A stretch of DNA of 24,877 bases, from contig JAHDCN010000012.1 of the NCBI GenBank assembly GCA_020629815.1, positions 1 through 24,877 of the forward strand, read 5' to 3'. The notes below the pieces were generated by a model. The model did not search any database, was not told the DNA's origin, and worked only from the letters and a program-made list of their open reading frames with translations. Position numbers and translations under genes: made by a program. This DNA is from Verrucomicrobiota bacterium. GTDB lineage: Bacteria; Verrucomicrobiota; Verrucomicrobiia; Verrucomicrobiales; DEV007. Positions 16,364 through 24,831 of the stretch are shown here, piece by piece. Positions within the stretch are counted from its first letter, which is position 1; the number at the start of each line of letters is the position of its first letter.

Positions 16364-17596
16364 ATGGTGATGCCCTCCTCAAAAAAATTTGATGTAGCGA
16401 TCATCGGCGGTGGTATCGCCGGTGTAGCGGCTGCATCGCAATTTCTGAAAGCTGGAGTTTCTGTCGCTCTGATCGACGAGCGTGAGGAAGCAGCGCCTTT
16501 TTTTCGTGCAGAAAGGGTATCGAATCAATCCATCCAGAAACTGATCGATTGGGGACATCGCGAAGAGGTGGAAGCGGTTAGTCTTCCTATGCCGGAAACG
16601 GCTTTTGTAAAAGGTAGCCAGATCCTCAAAAAGGTGGCTATCACTGACTATTCGATACCCTTGTGGAAGTTGGTCAACGAAATGCGGAGTAAGTTGATGA
16701 ACTCCTCCGATTTTGAGCGGATCAACGACAAAGCGGGAGAGGTGGTAAACTCACCGGGACGGCAACAGATCACGCTGCAACGTTCAGGTGACCTCGTCGA
16801 TTGCAAGCTGATGGTAGTGGCGACAGGTAGCGGCAATGCTTTCTTGAAAACGATTGGCGTAAGCCGTCGCATCATCAGCAAGAATCATTCCTCAACGTTT
16901 GGGTTCGATATTATTCCGGGTGACGGCTTCCAGCTGCCCTCTGCCTCCGTTACCGTCCGAATCTGTAAGAATGGAGCGGATTACATGAACCTGTTTCCGA
17001 TTCCGGAAGGTGGATACCGTGCAAATCTTTTTACTTATTGGCCCGCAGGGGATGAGAGACAAAAGGCTTTTATCAAGGGAAACACCTCGGAGGAACTGAG
17101 GAAACTTTTGCCGAAGATTGAGCAACTGACTGGAGAGTGGACTGTCGGTGATCGGGTGGATTGTGGCTCGGTAAGCGTCATGAAGTCTGCAAACTATCAG
17201 CGGCCTGGTTTTGTTCTCATTGGAGATGCCTATGGTCGGGTATGTCCCTGCGCTGGTCGCGGCATCAACAAAGCTCTCAACGATGTGGAAACTTTACTGA
17301 AGGTTGCTCCACAATGGATTGCAGAAGATACTCCACTAATTGCGGAAAATCTGGATAGCTACTACAACGATCCCGAACGCGCCGCCTATGAAGAGTGGGT
17401 CTACAATGATTCCCTGGCGATTCGTGAGCGGGTATTGAGCAATCATCCAGTGTGGATCGCCCGTCGTGTTTGGTACCATTACACGCCGCAGCCGGTGAAA
17501 AACCTCGTTGGTTTGGCTTCCGCTGTATTTCGGAAAATTGGTAGTCTAGCGAAACGAAACGATTCGACCGGAGAAGTGGTCGAATCCGCCGCCTGA
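16364..17596 (+). CDS. Class A FAD-dependent monooxygenase-like oxidoreductase
   Basis: The 410-residue protein has the N-terminal dinucleotide-binding motif GGGIAG (G15, G17, G20) and a following strand ending IDE for the ribose. The flavin GD motif GFVLIGDAYG (G287-D288) is followed by a DxxxxxxPxxGxGxN segment (VCPCAGRGINKAL). This is the p-hydroxybenzoate hydroxylase fold, shared by aromatic hydroxylases, halogenases and geranylgeranyl-type reductases; the substrate cannot be assigned. A basic C-terminal tail with a short hydrophobic stretch may touch the membrane. Start choice is ATG 16364 or 16370; a TTG at 16352 is less likely. The gene is divergent from the CRTAC1-like gene. Its TGA stop abuts a copy of the palindromic repeat. 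Confidence 0.82.
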   Translation: MVMPSSKKFDVAIIGGGIAGVAAASQFLKAGVSVALIDEREEAAPFFRAERVSNQSIQKLIDWGHREEVEAVSLPMPETAFVKGSQILKKVAITDYSIPLWKLVNEMRSKLMNSSDFERINDKAGEVVNSPGRQQITLQRSGDLVDCKLMVVATGSGNAFLKTIGVSRRIISKNHSSTFGFDIIPGDGFQLPSASVTVRICKNGADYMNLFPIPEGGYRANLFTYWPAGDERQKAFIKGNTSEELRKLLPKIEQLTGEWTVGDRVDCGSVSVMKSANYQRPGFVLIGDAYGRVCPCAGRGINKALNDVETLLKVAPQWIAEDTPLIAENLDSYYNDPERAAYEEWVYNDSLAIRERVLSNHPVWIARRVWYHYTPQPVKNLVGLASAVFRKIGSLAKRNDSTGEVVESAA

Positions 17597-17653
17597 ACCC
17601 TGTCAGGTCAAGGAGTCAACAGGGTTAGATCACCAACCCAACCCTGTTAGGTC
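17596..17653. repeat. Palindromic intergenic repeat, locus 2
   Basis: Three copies of the 14-base unit seen at 5743-5784 occur here: AACCCTGTCAGGTC at 17596-17609 (one mismatch), AACAGGGTTAGATC at 17618-17631 (one mismatch) and AACCCTGTTAGGTC at 17640-17653 (exact, inverted). Copies two and three can pair through AACAGGGTT/AACCCTGTT, a 9-base stem around a 13-base loop. The locus fills the 62 bases between two convergent genes, and its first base is the last base of the upstream stop codon. No T-run follows on either strand, so it is not a standard terminator, although the hairpin could still protect or end transcripts. Confidence 0.8.
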
Positions 17654-17658
17654 GTGTT

Positions 17659-19272
17659 CTAAAGTCCGATTCGGGACATCCCAAAATACATCAGGGCAAT
17701 CAGGACCAGCACAACGACACCGACTGGAACTGCAAATTTCCAGGGGCTGAGGTCAACTTCTCCGGTGTGAGCCTGCTGATACGCTTCGGATCGGGGCTTG
17801 ATGAAACGAATGGCTAGCATCACTGCAATCAAAAGCACGAAGTTAATTCCCGCCACATGTAGCCAATGCAAGGTGTGGCCAAAAATCGTGTTTTGCTGAT
17901 AAAGGCCGAAATATGCGTAGAATGCAAAGCCCCCGAGGATCGCAACGACAGCTGCAATCGCTGGAGTTCGCTTGGAAAAGATAGCCATCACAACCACAGC
18001 CAACAGAGGAATGTTGTAGAGCGCTGCGAGGTTCTTCATGAGATCAAAAAGACCTCCTGATGCCTTTGCAATAAAAGGTGCCACAACGATCGCCCCAAGG
18101 GCGATCAAGATGCCGAAGATCTTACCGACTTTCACCATTTGCGGTTCGCTTGCGTCCTGATTGATCCATCCTTTGTAGAGGTCAACCGAGAACAGGGTCG
18201 TGGCAGAATTGATGCCGGAATTGAAGGAACTGAGGATCGCTCCGAAAATTACTGCGGCAAAAAAGCCAAGGGCCCAGGTTGGAAGAACAGCCATAGCCAG
18301 TTTGCCATAGGCCAAATCTCCTTTATCTCCCAGCTCACCGGAAAACAGGTGCCAGGCTATGATGCCCGGTAACACCAAATACAAAGGGCCAAGCAATTTC
18401 ATCACGGCCGCGAACAGCACGCCTTTTTGGCCTTCAGCCAGACTCTTTGAGCCGAAGGTTCGCTGCACAATCGCCTGATTGGTGCACCAGTAGTAGGTGG
18501 TGATAAAAAGCATTCCGGTGAACAACGTAGAAAACGGAATGTTTGCCGATTCGCTGGTATCGACCGGGTTGAGCATCTTAGGTTTGTTTTCAAACAGGTA
18601 GTTCAATCCGGCAGCAATGCCTCCATTGTCGCCCATTTTCTCGCCCAGCAGGGCCAGGCCCAGAAAGGGAATTGCCAGTCCACCAAGCAGGAGCCCCACG
18701 CCATTTAGTGTGTCAGAAACGGCAACTGCTTTCAGTCCTCCAAAGACGGCATAGATCGAACCAACAACACCAAGGGCAACTACGGTGGCCCAGAGCGCGA
18801 CTGTATCGTTGCCACCAAATAATCCCGAGACTCCAAATACATCCCGCATGAACAACGCGCCGGAATAGAGAACGAATGGCAAAAGGTTTGTAAGAAGGGA
18901 AAGTAGAAGCAAAATCGATACCAGTGTACCGACCCCCTTGGAATACCGATCTGCGAGAAACTCGGAAACGGTCCTCACTCCGCCACGAAGGTAGCGCGGC
19001 AGAAACACTAAGGCCATCAGCACGATTGCGATTGATGACCAGACCTCCCAGGCCATTACCTGCATCCCGTGGGAATAGCCTCCTCCATTCAGTCCGACCA
19101 GTTGCTCCGTGGAAAGGTTTGTCAGAAGAAGCGAGCCAGCGACCACAATCCAGGTGAGGCTGCGCCCGGCCAAAAAGTAACCGGTGGAAGAATTATGGTC
19201 GTCACTTCGGGTAAAGCGCCAAGTGAGAAAACCAACCAAAGCGGTGAAGAACAGAAAGGTGATGAGAATCAT
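17659..19272 (-). CDS. Sodium:solute symporter (SSS / SLC5 family)
   Basis: The 537-residue polytopic protein has about 13-14 membrane helices. Family landmarks are GYFLAGRSLTW, the TM1 segment TNLSTEQLVGLNGGGY, VSEFLADRYSKG and the ILSSFNSGINSATTLFSVDLY segment that carries the second sodium-site region. It imports a solute driven by the sodium gradient across the inner membrane. Similarity to the SglT-type branch suggests a sugar or related compound, but the substrate is not determined. ATG 19272 (MILITFLFF) is chosen because it places the first helix at the N-terminus; the frame stays open upstream to 19395 without plausible coding content. Confidence 0.93.
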   Translation of the reverse strand: MILITFLFFTALVGFLTWRFTRSDDHNSSTGYFLAGRSLTWIVVAGSLLLTNLSTEQLVGLNGGGYSHGMQVMAWEVWSSIAIVLMALVFLPRYLRGGVRTVSEFLADRYSKGVGTLVSILLLLSLLTNLLPFVLYSGALFMRDVFGVSGLFGGNDTVALWATVVALGVVGSIYAVFGGLKAVAVSDTLNGVGLLLGGLAIPFLGLALLGEKMGDNGGIAAGLNYLFENKPKMLNPVDTSESANIPFSTLFTGMLFITTYYWCTNQAIVQRTFGSKSLAEGQKGVLFAAVMKLLGPLYLVLPGIIAWHLFSGELGDKGDLAYGKLAMAVLPTWALGFFAAVIFGAILSSFNSGINSATTLFSVDLYKGWINQDASEPQMVKVGKIFGILIALGAIVVAPFIAKASGGLFDLMKNLAALYNIPLLAVVVMAIFSKRTPAIAAVVAILGGFAFYAYFGLYQQNTIFGHTLHWLHVAGINFVLLIAVMLAIRFIKPRSEAYQQAHTGEVDLSPWKFAVPVGVVVLVLIALMYFGMSRIGL

Positions 19273-19404
19273 GCTTTTGGATGATGAACGTTTCGGTCGG
19301 TTTCGCGAGCCAAAAAAGTGACACATTTCAGGGAATTCGCTTCTGCCTGGTCGGGTTTTGTGCTGAACTGTGGAGTGCCTGAAAAAAAGCCACAAAGCAA
19401 CTGG

Positions 19405-19830
19405 ATGATTCGCTTCCTTTTAGGAATGGCGACCGGGATCACCATCCTGCAGCATCGACCCTACCGAAGAAATTTATTGTTTGGGCTTACGCTGGGGACG
19501 TTGTTGCTGGTATTCGTCGGAGCGGTTTTTCTGACGCGTTTTTTGGCGGAGAATCCGATCTACTTTGTGCTGTATTGGTTGCTTTGTTTTATGCTGGCTG
19601 GCCTGGTTTTGCTGCTTGCCGTTTATGACATGCTGATGATTCGCAAAGAGCATCTGAAAAGGATGGATGCTCTGGATCAAGAATTGGAAGAAGCAGCAGA
19701 GGAGGCCCGGTTACTTGCTGAGGATGCGAAATCAGAGGATTCGGAAAAGTCGGGTGAGATTGATTTAGAGAGCATACGCGACCCGGAAATTAAGCGTTTG
19801 ATTGAGGAAGCGCAGAAGGAAGATGAGTAG
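19405..19830 (+). CDS. Small membrane protein with two helices and acidic C-terminal tail
   Basis: No known family is recognised. The 141-residue product has a basic segment (QHRPYRRN) and two membrane helices (about 24-46 and 53-80). A highly charged, Glu-rich helical tail follows (HLKRMDALDQELEEAAEEARLL), probably a coiled coil, and would be cytoplasmic by the positive-inside rule. The start is uncertain: ATG 19405 (MIRFLLG) and ATG 19426 (MATGITIL) are both possible, and a GTG at 19318 is open but less plausible. It is 72 bases upstream of the M48 protease gene on the same strand and may share its transcript. Confidence 0.65.
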   Translation: MIRFLLGMATGITILQHRPYRRNLLFGLTLGTLLLVFVGAVFLTRFLAENPIYFVLYWLLCFMLAGLVLLLAVYDMLMIRKEHLKRMDALDQELEEAAEEARLLAEDAKSEDSEKSGEIDLESIRDPEIKRLIEEAQKEDE

Positions 19831-19902
19831 TCTTTTCCGTAGGCAGCATACTTGAAATCCGCGAAAATCGGAGCACCCTGAATCCTCGTTAAGGCTGTCC
19901 CT

Positions 19903-21147
19903 ATGCAATATAATATTTGGTTTTTCGCCATTGCCATTTCTCTCGTCCTGATCTGGAAACTGGATTTTTTCTCCACCCTCCTGAATCTGAAAGCGCTGAG
20001 CCCCAATGTACCGGAAGCTTTTGCCAATGTGATTGATCAGGAGAAATACGAGCAGTCACAGGATTACACACGGGACAAGGCTGTATTCGGTATCGTGAAA
20101 AGCGCCTTTGGTATACTGGTCTTGATCTTGGTTTGGTGGCTGGGCGGTTTTGGGTGGATCGATAATTGGGTTCGAGGTTTCGGTAAGGGCCCCATCACAA
20201 CGGGAGTCCTACTGATTGGTATGCTGGTTGTAGCACAAATGGTTCTTTCCCTGCCGTTTGATCTTTACTCGACTTTCGTTTTGGAGGAGCGCTATGGCTT
20301 TAACCGGACGACTCCCGGCACTTTCATTATGGATATGGTGAAGGGGCTTGTTTTGGCAGCTTTGATCGGAATTCCTCTGTTGATCGCTCTGCTTTGGATT
20401 TTTGAGAAAGTTCCTGCGGCGTGGCTCTGGGGGTGGGGGCTGGTAACCGTTTTCTCACTGGCTCTAACCTATATCGCGCCAACATGGATCATGCCCTTGT
20501 TCAACAAATTCGAGCCGATCGAGGATGGTGAGCTAAAGCAGGAAATTCATGCCATGGCAGAAAAATGTGAGTTCCCACTGAAGGAAGTCTTTGTCATGGA
20601 CGGCTCAAAGCGCTCTTCGAAATCGAATGCCTTTTTCACCGGCTTCGGTGAGAACAAACGAATCGCTTTGTTTGATACCCTAATCAAGAATCACACCGTC
20701 CCGGAATTGGTGGGTGTGCTTGCCCATGAAATTGGCCACTTCAAAGAAAGGCATATCGTGAAGAGCCTCATCACGGGAATTATCACCACAGGTGTGATGT
20801 TTTTCCTGCTCGGACTGATGATGAAGAACCGTGGATTGTTCGATGCCTTCGGCGTCCAGGAAACATCAGTCTACATGAGCCTGATTCTCTTCAGCATTGT
20901 GATCTCACCGCTCAATACGATTCTTTCAATCGGAGGCAATGTGATGAGCCGGAAGCATGAGTTCGAAGCTGATGCCTATGCTGCCAAGGTAACAGGTGAA
21001 ACGGAACCCATGATTGATGCACTGAAGAAGCTAAGCAAAGACAATCTGAGCAACCTAACACCGGATCCGTTTTACGTTTTTCTCAACTACACCCATCCGC
21101 CCGTCGTAGAGCGTATTGCAGCTCTGAAGAAGCTCCCGGCACAATAA
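19903..21147 (+). CDS. Ste24-like M48 family membrane metalloprotease
   Basis: The 414-residue polytopic protein matches the CAAX-prenyl protease 1 (Ste24) layout. There is an N-terminal helix, the conserved EKYEQSQDYTRDKA segment, the FVLEERYGFNRTT loop, and the zinc site H275-E276-x-x-H279 in LAHEIGHFK. The third ligand E353 is in EFEADAYA. The length and the YGFN and FEADAYA motifs favour Ste24 over HtpX. It should cleave membrane or proximal peptides at the inner membrane. Bacteria lack prenylated CAAX substrates, so a quality-control role is more likely. A weak AAGG lies about 10 bases upstream of ATG 19903. The MauE-like gene follows after 22 bases. Confidence 0.93.
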   Translation: MQYNIWFFAIAISLVLIWKLDFFSTLLNLKALSPNVPEAFANVIDQEKYEQSQDYTRDKAVFGIVKSAFGILVLILVWWLGGFGWIDNWVRGFGKGPITTGVLLIGMLVVAQMVLSLPFDLYSTFVLEERYGFNRTTPGTFIMDMVKGLVLAALIGIPLLIALLWIFEKVPAAWLWGWGLVTVFSLALTYIAPTWIMPLFNKFEPIEDGELKQEIHAMAEKCEFPLKEVFVMDGSKRSSKSNAFFTGFGENKRIALFDTLIKNHTVPELVGVLAHEIGHFKERHIVKSLITGIITTGVMFFLLGLMMKNRGLFDAFGVQETSVYMSLILFSIVISPLNTILSIGGNVMSRKHEFEADAYAAKVTGETEPMIDALKKLSKDNLSNLTPDPFYVFLNYTHPPVVERIAALKKLPAQ

Positions 21148-21169
21148 GTGCAGGCACGTTCAAATCAGA

Positions 21170-21592
21170 ATGAAGATTCTAACTCTGATTCTCCGCTTGT
21201 TGTTTGGAGCTGTTTTTCTCTGGAGTGGCATCGCGAAGTTGAAAGATCCCATCGGTTTTGCCGATGCAGTTCGAAACTTTCAGATCGTAGGAGATCCAAT
21301 TGCTCCTGCTTTGGCGCTCTTTATTCCCTGGGTCGAGATTGTCTGCGGAATCGCCGCTATGATTGGATTGCGTTTCAGTCGCGAAGGCATTGTTGTTTTG
21401 TTAGTTAGCCTGCTTGTCTTTACAGCCGGGATCGTGGCGGCGTGGGTGAGGGGGCTTGATATCTCCTGTGGCTGCTTTGGAGGAAGTGATGAGGCAATGA
21501 ATTACCCAGTGAAGATTATGCAAAATCTGGTACTCGGATTGATCGGAATCGCTGCTTTGGTAATGGGCCGAAAAATTTCACAAACCGATTAG
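21170..21592 (+). CDS. MauE/DoxX-like four-helix membrane protein with CGCFG motif
   Basis: The 140-residue protein has four predicted membrane helices. It has the DoxX/MauE start RLLFGAVFLWSGIAKLKDP, the PWVEIVCGIAAMIG helix and a SCGCFGG motif between helices three and four. The two cysteines around Gly resemble those of MauE-type proteins associated with electron transfer or disulphide chemistry. MauE in methylotrophs helps mature methylamine dehydrogenase, but no mau genes are seen here, so the partner is unknown. It is probably co-transcribed with the M48 protease. Its last 15 bases overlap the 3' end of the convergent membrane-protein gene. Confidence 0.85.
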   Translation: MKILTLILRLLFGAVFLWSGIAKLKDPIGFADAVRNFQIVGDPIAPALALFIPWVEIVCGIAAMIGLRFSREGIVVLLVSLLVFTAGIVAAWVRGLDISCGCFGGSDEAMNYPVKIMQNLVLGLIGIAALVMGRKISQTD

Positions 21593-22714
21593 CGGTGCAG
21601 GCACCAGAAATGCGTGCTGCTCCAGGATACTCCAGGTGCCATGCCAGCTGAGGTATTGCGTGAGCCAGACGATAAAGGCGTAGACCGCAATGACTGGTAG
21701 AGCTGCAATCGTTGCGATCCAGCGACTCACCCAGATTCGGGCATTCTCCTGTTTCTCCGATCGAAACACGGCCCAACCAACGAGTAAGCGTGCTGGAAAA
21801 ATGAAGATCACGAAGACGATATTGGACAGCCACATGATCTCCTTAGGAGTCAGCTCGATCTTTAAAATATACAAGGGAAGGGCAAACAAAACCGTGCAGA
21901 ATAAAGCCAACCAAAATGCAAGGGGAGCCCTCTTGAATGAAGCGCGGGCCTCTCGGAAACGGAAGAACTCACGAAAATCTCCACTGAGCGCAAAACGAGT
22001 TTGCAGAAATGGCACCAGCAAGACAGCCGCTCCTAGCAAAATGCCTCCCAGTAACGAGACTAGAAAAGACGGGCCATTCAACGGAATCTGTGCCGCTCCA
22101 ATGAGAAGTAAGACTGGTATCAATAACCAGATTGCTGCGCCGACGAAACCTTTTGCTCCCAACAAAAAGAAGTGAAGAATATTTAAGCCTTTCCAGTGTG
22201 CTTTGACCTTGAGCCAAAACTTATCCAACTGCTTCTCTTGTGCCATCCATCGTAAAAACCGAACCGGGGCAGGCCACAAAAAGTGACGTAGTCTTCCGCC
22301 CCGAATCAGGGCCCAGCTTATGTGAAATACTGCGAGGACAAACACCAGTACAATAACTGTTTGTAAACCGTTCGCCTGAGAACTGCCCGGGGAAATCAGC
22401 TCAGCATCTTTCCATTGTGAATAGAGCAGGCGAACGGGCAAAAAAAGAAGCCAACAGGCGACCACAATTTTACCAAACAAAGCGGCAGCTGAGACTCCGA
22501 TAAGTCCATCACGAAACCTGCCGCTCTTCGCCACTCGTGCTGAAGCTTCCAGTAGGTAGCCAAGGCTAACAAGATTCAAAATGGGAACAGCTGAAATGAT
22601 CGCCAAACCGACAATGATTGCCAGCGTGCCAAAGAACGCATCCAGCAAGCGCTTCACTCGTGGGAGGAAGCGTCTGCTTCCTGCTCCAGGCAAAGGCGGT
22701 GGGTCCAGCGGCAT
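21578..22714 (-). CDS. Polytopic membrane protein of unknown function
   Basis: I do not recognise this family with confidence. The 378-residue protein starts with a proline-rich cytosolic tail (MPLDPPPLPGAG) followed by about eight membrane helices. Between them lies a soluble, basic and aromatic-rich segment (about 138-180) with RFLRWMAQEKQLDKFW. The ISAVPILNLVSLGYLLEA helix with its Pro-Gly kinks resembles DUF4013-type membrane proteins, but that is a guess. It lies 39 bases downstream of the sulfotransferase on the same strand and may be in the same transcription unit. Its 3' end overlaps the MauE-like gene by 15 bases. Confidence 0.8.
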   Translation of the reverse strand: MPLDPPPLPGAGSRRFLPRVKRLLDAFFGTLAIIVGLAIISAVPILNLVSLGYLLEASARVAKSGRFRDGLIGVSAAALFGKIVVACWLLFLPVRLLYSQWKDAELISPGSSQANGLQTVIVLVFVLAVFHISWALIRGGRLRHFLWPAPVRFLRWMAQEKQLDKFWLKVKAHWKGLNILHFFLLGAKGFVGAAIWLLIPVLLLIGAAQIPLNGPSFLVSLLGGILLGAAVLLVPFLQTRFALSGDFREFFRFREARASFKRAPLAFWLALFCTVLFALPLYILKIELTPKEIMWLSNIVFVIFIFPARLLVGWAVFRSEKQENARIWVSRWIATIAALPVIAVYAFIVWLTQYLSWHGTWSILEQHAFLVPAPLIGL

Positions 22715-22753
22715 AGCCGTCAGTATTTCATAACACTACCCAACCGCCAAGCT

Positions 22754-23554
22754 TCATCGACGACCGATCGCTTTCCAGATTGGGCGGAACAAAAGGTTGC
22801 GCTTCATTCGGCCTAAATGGTTCCGAAAAGTGGTATCCCTCTCGGCAGGCAAAGTAGCGCGAAAGTCTGCCACAGCTTTTTCCAAATCACCTTCATACGC
22901 CTCGCATTGTTTCGGGTATAACTCCTCCGCGACATAATCATAAAGCTGCTGATCCAGTCGGGTTGCTTCATGGATCCGATTCATCCACGACTCGTTGCCA
23001 AGAATTTCTTCTTTTAACTGCATGTCTTTGGAGACATTGACGAGCCGGTATCGAATATCTATGTCAACCGAGCTGCTCAACCAGTTTTGCCAAAGCAGAA
23101 GGCTCTCATCAAAACGTTCCAGCAAGCCGACAAACTGAATTGGCTCCGACAGCATCGCCTTGGCTTTCTCCAGATCTTCCGCGTCAGCCAGCCGCATCAC
23201 TTGTTTGTTACGCTCTGTCTCCAGCCAGCTTTCAAAGTCTTGAGGTCTTTTCCCAATTCTAGTGAGATACAAATACGAGGAGACTGTTCGCTCAATCGGT
23301 TTCCGGAAAAAAGCGAAGTGGCGCGCATTGGGAATTCTGCCAGTTGGGTTCCACGGCATACAAGCATGACCTGTCAGGCATTGTAGATTTGGATAAAACC
23401 GCCGAATGAATTGCAACTGTTCTTCAGTGATTCGCCATGGTGAGTCCTGCAGATCACACTGTGTGGTTCCAAAGTGATTGCGCAAAATTTGCCTGATAGT
23501 TTGTCCTCCTGTTTTCTGCAGGTGGACGAATACAATAGGACCGGTCTTATCCAT
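22754..23554 (-). CDS. Carbohydrate-type sulfotransferase (Sulfotransfer_2 family)
   Basis: The 266-residue protein carries the two PAPS-binding signatures of Golgi-type sulfotransferases: the 5'-phosphosulphate loop HLQKTGGQT (residues 11-19, K14) near the N-terminus, and the 3'-phosphate motif FFRKPIERTVSSYLY (R84, S92). It should transfer sulphate from PAPS to a sugar hydroxyl. A plausible role is sulphation of an exopolysaccharide or lipopolysaccharide. The protein has no signal peptide and would act in the cytosol. The only usable start, ATG 23554, lies three bases after the T-run of a strong terminator belonging to the upstream gene, and no Shine-Dalgarno sequence is present. Confidence 0.88.
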   Translation of the reverse strand: MDKTGPIVFVHLQKTGGQTIRQILRNHFGTTQCDLQDSPWRITEEQLQFIRRFYPNLQCLTGHACMPWNPTGRIPNARHFAFFRKPIERTVSSYLYLTRIGKRPQDFESWLETERNKQVMRLADAEDLEKAKAMLSEPIQFVGLLERFDESLLLWQNWLSSSVDIDIRYRLVNVSKDMQLKEEILGNESWMNRIHEATRLDQQLYDYVAEELYPKQCEAYEGDLEKAVADFRATLPAERDTTFRNHLGRMKRNLLFRPIWKAIGRR

Positions 23555-23556
23555 GA

Positions 23557-23593
23557 ATAAAAAAGAGGAGTCAGCTGTAAGGCTGACTCCTCT
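23557..23593 (-). terminator. Intrinsic terminator after the classical di-heme peroxidase gene
   Basis: On the minus strand a perfect 12-base stem AGAGGAGTCAGC/GCTGACTCCTCT closes a six-base loop and is followed immediately by TTTTTTATT. It begins about 31 bases after the stop codon of the peroxidase gene and is a textbook rho-independent terminator in that direction. Its T-run ends about three bases before the sulfotransferase start codon. Confidence 0.9.
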
Positions 23594-23624
23594 AGAGGAA
23601 AATCAAAATTTGGGAAAAGTTGCT

Positions 23625-24644
23625 TTATTTCGGTGTATTAGGGCCGTCCGCGGGAAGCTCTGGCTCCTTAATATAAGCTTCGTCAATCTCACCCTTGAGA
23701 GACTTCAGGAAGGTAACAATGGATTCGGTATCTTCCTGAGACAGTTCGCGTCCCAGCTGATACTTCGCCATCTGTTTTACCATCACAGCCAAATCTGCAA
23801 CGGAGCCATCGTGAAAGTAGGGGCCGGTTTCCGAAATGTTCCGTAAACTGGGGACTTTGAAAAAATACTCTTCGGCCTTGTTTCCGGTAACCTCTGAGCG
23901 CCCCTTGTCCTTAATGCCGGGCCAAGGTTCAACCAAACCAACCTTCTGGTAAAGGTGACCACCAACTCCTGCACCATTGTGGCAGGTCGTGCAGCCGACC
24001 GAGATAAATGTGTTTAATCCCTTTTTCTCGTCATTGGTCAGTGCATCTTCTTTTCCTTCCAGAAACTGGTCGAAACGGGAAGGGGTGAGCAGGTTTCTCT
24101 CGAAAGCTCCAATTGCATTGCCCATGTTTGCGAATGTCACAGGCTGCTCATCATTGGGAAAGGACTTCTTGAAAAGCTCCACATAGCCCGGAATTGATTT
24201 CAGAACTTTCTCCACGTATTCGGGTGAAGGCATACCCATTTCAGGCCCTGCAAGTGGAGGACCCATAGCTTGACGCTCGACATCAGGTTCGCGACCATCC
24301 CAAAATTGAGAGATGTGAATAGCTGCATTGTAGACAGTGGGAGCATTCCGGCCGCCAAGCTGGCCACCAATTCCTTCAGAGGTTGGTGTGCCGTGGTCGC
24401 CAAACGATGACAGATCGTGACAGGTCTGGCAAGAGACGGTTCGGTCCTTGGAAAGCCGAGTATCATAGTAAAGCTTTCGACCCAGCTCGATCTTCGCTTT
24501 ACTACCGGGATTCTTAGGATTCTCTGCTGCTTCAGGTAGCGGCTGAAACATTCCGAGTGTGCTACGGTTTACTTCAATGTCTTGTGCTAGCGCAGGGACA
24601 GCAAGCAGGCCCGCGGCAAGGAGATAGAAGAAGGTCTTTATCAT
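23625..24644 (-). CDS. Classical di-heme cytochrome c peroxidase (CcpA type)
   Basis: The 339-residue protein has a signal peptide (MIKTFFYLLAAGLLAVPALAQ) and two CXXCH haem sites: C72/C75/H76 (CQTCH) and C218/C221/H222 (CTTCH). The diagnostic segments are LGRKLYYDTRLS, the FWDGREPDVERQA loop and the FFKVPSLRNISETGPYFHDGS closing motif. Length fits bacterial di-heme peroxidases, which reduce hydrogen peroxide to water in the periplasm using cytochrome c or cupredoxin electrons. A strong intrinsic terminator follows its stop codon, so it looks monocistronic. It differs clearly in length and spacing from the long-form paralogue at 10946-12400. Confidence 0.94.
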   Translation of the reverse strand: MIKTFFYLLAAGLLAVPALAQDIEVNRSTLGMFQPLPEAAENPKNPGSKAKIELGRKLYYDTRLSKDRTVSCQTCHDLSSFGDHGTPTSEGIGGQLGGRNAPTVYNAAIHISQFWDGREPDVERQAMGPPLAGPEMGMPSPEYVEKVLKSIPGYVELFKKSFPNDEQPVTFANMGNAIGAFERNLLTPSRFDQFLEGKEDALTNDEKKGLNTFISVGCTTCHNGAGVGGHLYQKVGLVEPWPGIKDKGRSEVTGNKAEEYFFKVPSLRNISETGPYFHDGSVADLAVMVKQMAKYQLGRELSQEDTESIVTFLKSLKGEIDEAYIKEPELPADGPNTPK

Positions 24645-24831
24645 AATTGAGGGCCGGAAAGAACGCGAGATTCGCCGTTCGTAAAGCGAAAAAATCTACT
24701 CATTTTCGGGCTCACCGGACCTCATTAGCTCACCTGTAACTGCTCAGTATTTTTAAAATTAATTGGCAAAGTTTTGAAAAGTCTTGAAATTTTTGTAAAG
24801 ATATCTTAATATTCTAAAAAACCTTACTTGA
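24645..24831. promoter_or_regulatory. Divergent spacer with candidate sigma-70 promoter for the right-edge gene
   Basis: This 187-base gap separates the peroxidase gene from the divergent right-edge gene and is strongly AT-rich from 24750 on. On the plus strand TTGAAA at 24784-24789 and TAATAT at 24807-24812 are spaced by 17 bases and lie 20 bases from the ATG, a plausible sigma-70 promoter. No comparable pair is clear for the peroxidase gene on the minus strand. Confidence 0.35.

Noticed and set aside
21690..22175. 161-codon plus-strand open frame
   Set aside because: It is antisense to the polytopic membrane protein, is rich in Lys/Arg/Pro typical of reversed hydrophobic codons, and has no recognisable motif.
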